Below, piece after piece: positions 63,258 to 64,000 of a stretch of DNA of 64,000 nt. Source of the stretch: Symsagittifera roscoffensis (lineage: Eukaryota; Xenacoelomorpha; Acoela; Convolutidae); the NCBI RefSeq assembly GCF_963678635.1, contig NC_087069.1, positions 13,364,660-13,428,659 on the forward strand, written 5' to 3'. Each line of letters opens with the position of its first letter. The stretch's first letter is position 1. The translations under genes were made by a program, and so were the position numbers. The notes under the pieces are model-generated. The model ran no database searches. It was not told the DNA's origin and worked only from the letters and a program-made list of their open reading frames with translations.

Positions 63258-64000
63258 CGAAACTCCAGATGATGATGAAATCTTTCCTTTTATAGTAGAT
63301 GCAGATACTGATAGAGGACAACACATATTTTGTCAAAATTTACTCGTAAATTTATTTGAACCCGGAATCAGTCCATGTAAAACAGAGTTCCCCGATGTAA
63401 AAATCAAAAGACAAATCATAGATCACTATCTAAAAGATATATGCAACATAACACAACAGTATGGAATCTACTCTATAGAATTCACTTCCCCAAACCATAA
63501 TAATAGAAAATATACTATTCAAACAGACGATCTTGATTTAGAATTTTCAAAAGTTTTTTCAGAATATTTAAAAAGCATCCAATACCATAACTCACAAAGA
63601 GTAAACTCCATTTTCACCAATGAAGTTTTCGCAATAATATATAGTTATATTTCGATATTAGAAAACGAAATCCCAATAACAAATGTCTCACCGACAGAAA
63701 CATCTAAACATTTAAGAGTACGACATGAAATCACACTACTCTCTAGTTATTTAAACATCATTAAAGAAAATTTCACGAAAGACGACGTTTCACAACATAC
63801 CAAACACGATTTACAAAAAATTTTGGCATGGTTCATAATAGATTATTTCACACACAATATTGATTTAATTGCACAAGCAAGAAAAAATTTTAGACCCCAA
63901 AATTCGAACGATGATACCGCTATCACAGAACAATCAGATTATGTTTGGGACCCCGAATGGTCTCATCCCGCATTTATAAGCTTTCCACAATCAATCTCAA
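63233..64000 (+). CDS. gag: gag of copy 3, N-terminal 256 codons, open at the window end
   Basis: ATG 63233 opens MSSTHTPGDETPDDDEIFPF. The frame stays open for 256 codons to the window edge with no stop. It aligns throughout with the frame-broken copy 2 gag (KRQIIDHYLKDICN, RVNSIFTNEVFAIIYSY, DYFTHNIDLIAQARKNFRP, DYVWDPEW). This is an N-terminal gag domain upstream of the capsid seen in copy 1. It starts inside ORF0, so internal initiation, leaky scanning or frameshifting would be needed. The acidic N-terminus has no myristoylation glycine. Confidence 0.8.

Larger units (their letters stand above)
61128..64000 (+). mobile_element. Copy 3 of the giant Ty3/Gypsy-like element, 5' part, running off the window
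   Basis: 5' LTR, primer site, leader ORF, leader repeats, ORF0 and gag follow in order, and every ORF is open up to the window end. It matches copy 2 in order and sequence. It is the least damaged copy here and might be intact beyond the edge. Confidence 0.9.

Overview
This is eukaryotic DNA, AT-rich and almost wholly built of transposable elements. The worm-like intergenic texture (T/A homopolymer runs, short introns, many foldbacks) and the kinds of retroelement present suggest an invertebrate, most likely a nematode. That assignment is an inference; no single-copy host gene settles it.

The main content is one family of very large Ty3/Gypsy-type LTR retroelements, seen four times. Copy 1 (+, 1-15406) enters from the left edge and runs from gag capsid to its 3' LTR. 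Copy 2 (-, 24789-57564) is bounded by two LTRs and a 4-bp GTTA target duplication. Copy 3 (+, 61128 to the right edge) has its 5' LTR, leader and the start of gag. Copy 4 (-, about 20350-22680) is a deleted relic. Together they give this order: 410-bp LTR, primer site, a short leader ORF (66-77 aa), a basic ORF0 that overlaps the gag start, gag with a CCHC knuckle and an Asn/Arg/Ser-rich tail, protease, RT-RNase H, DD35E integrase, about 1.1 kb of non-coding DNA, a Pro/Ser/Thr-rich ORF without an obvious AUG, an envelope-like glycoprotein that overlaps it, an accessory ORF of about 590 codons that I do not recognise, about 1.6 kb of 3' non-coding DNA, and the 3' LTR. The composite length is at least about 18.5 kb.

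Copy 2 is heavily rearranged. Its pol has lost the RT core, RNase H and integrase core. A 4117-bp segment containing that deletion is present three times in tandem (40677-53025). Its env is split by a complete BEL/Pao element (30729-40148, -) with its own LTRs, primer site, purine tract, gag-protease, RT-RNase H and integrase, all frame-broken, plus an extra unidentified ORF in its leader. Copy 1 is broken by stops, frameshifts and a 555-bp insertion. Copy 3 is open as far as it can be read.

Non-retroelement DNA lies at 15407-20349, about 22681-24788 and 57569-61127. It holds foldbacks, short tandem repeats, a degenerate tRNA-Arg-like sequence and one plausible two-exon host gene (60057-60702, -). 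The strongest candidates for undescribed biology are the extra ORFs of the large retroelement (leader ORF, ORF0, Pro-rich ORF and post-env ORF), each recognisable in at least two independently decayed copies.
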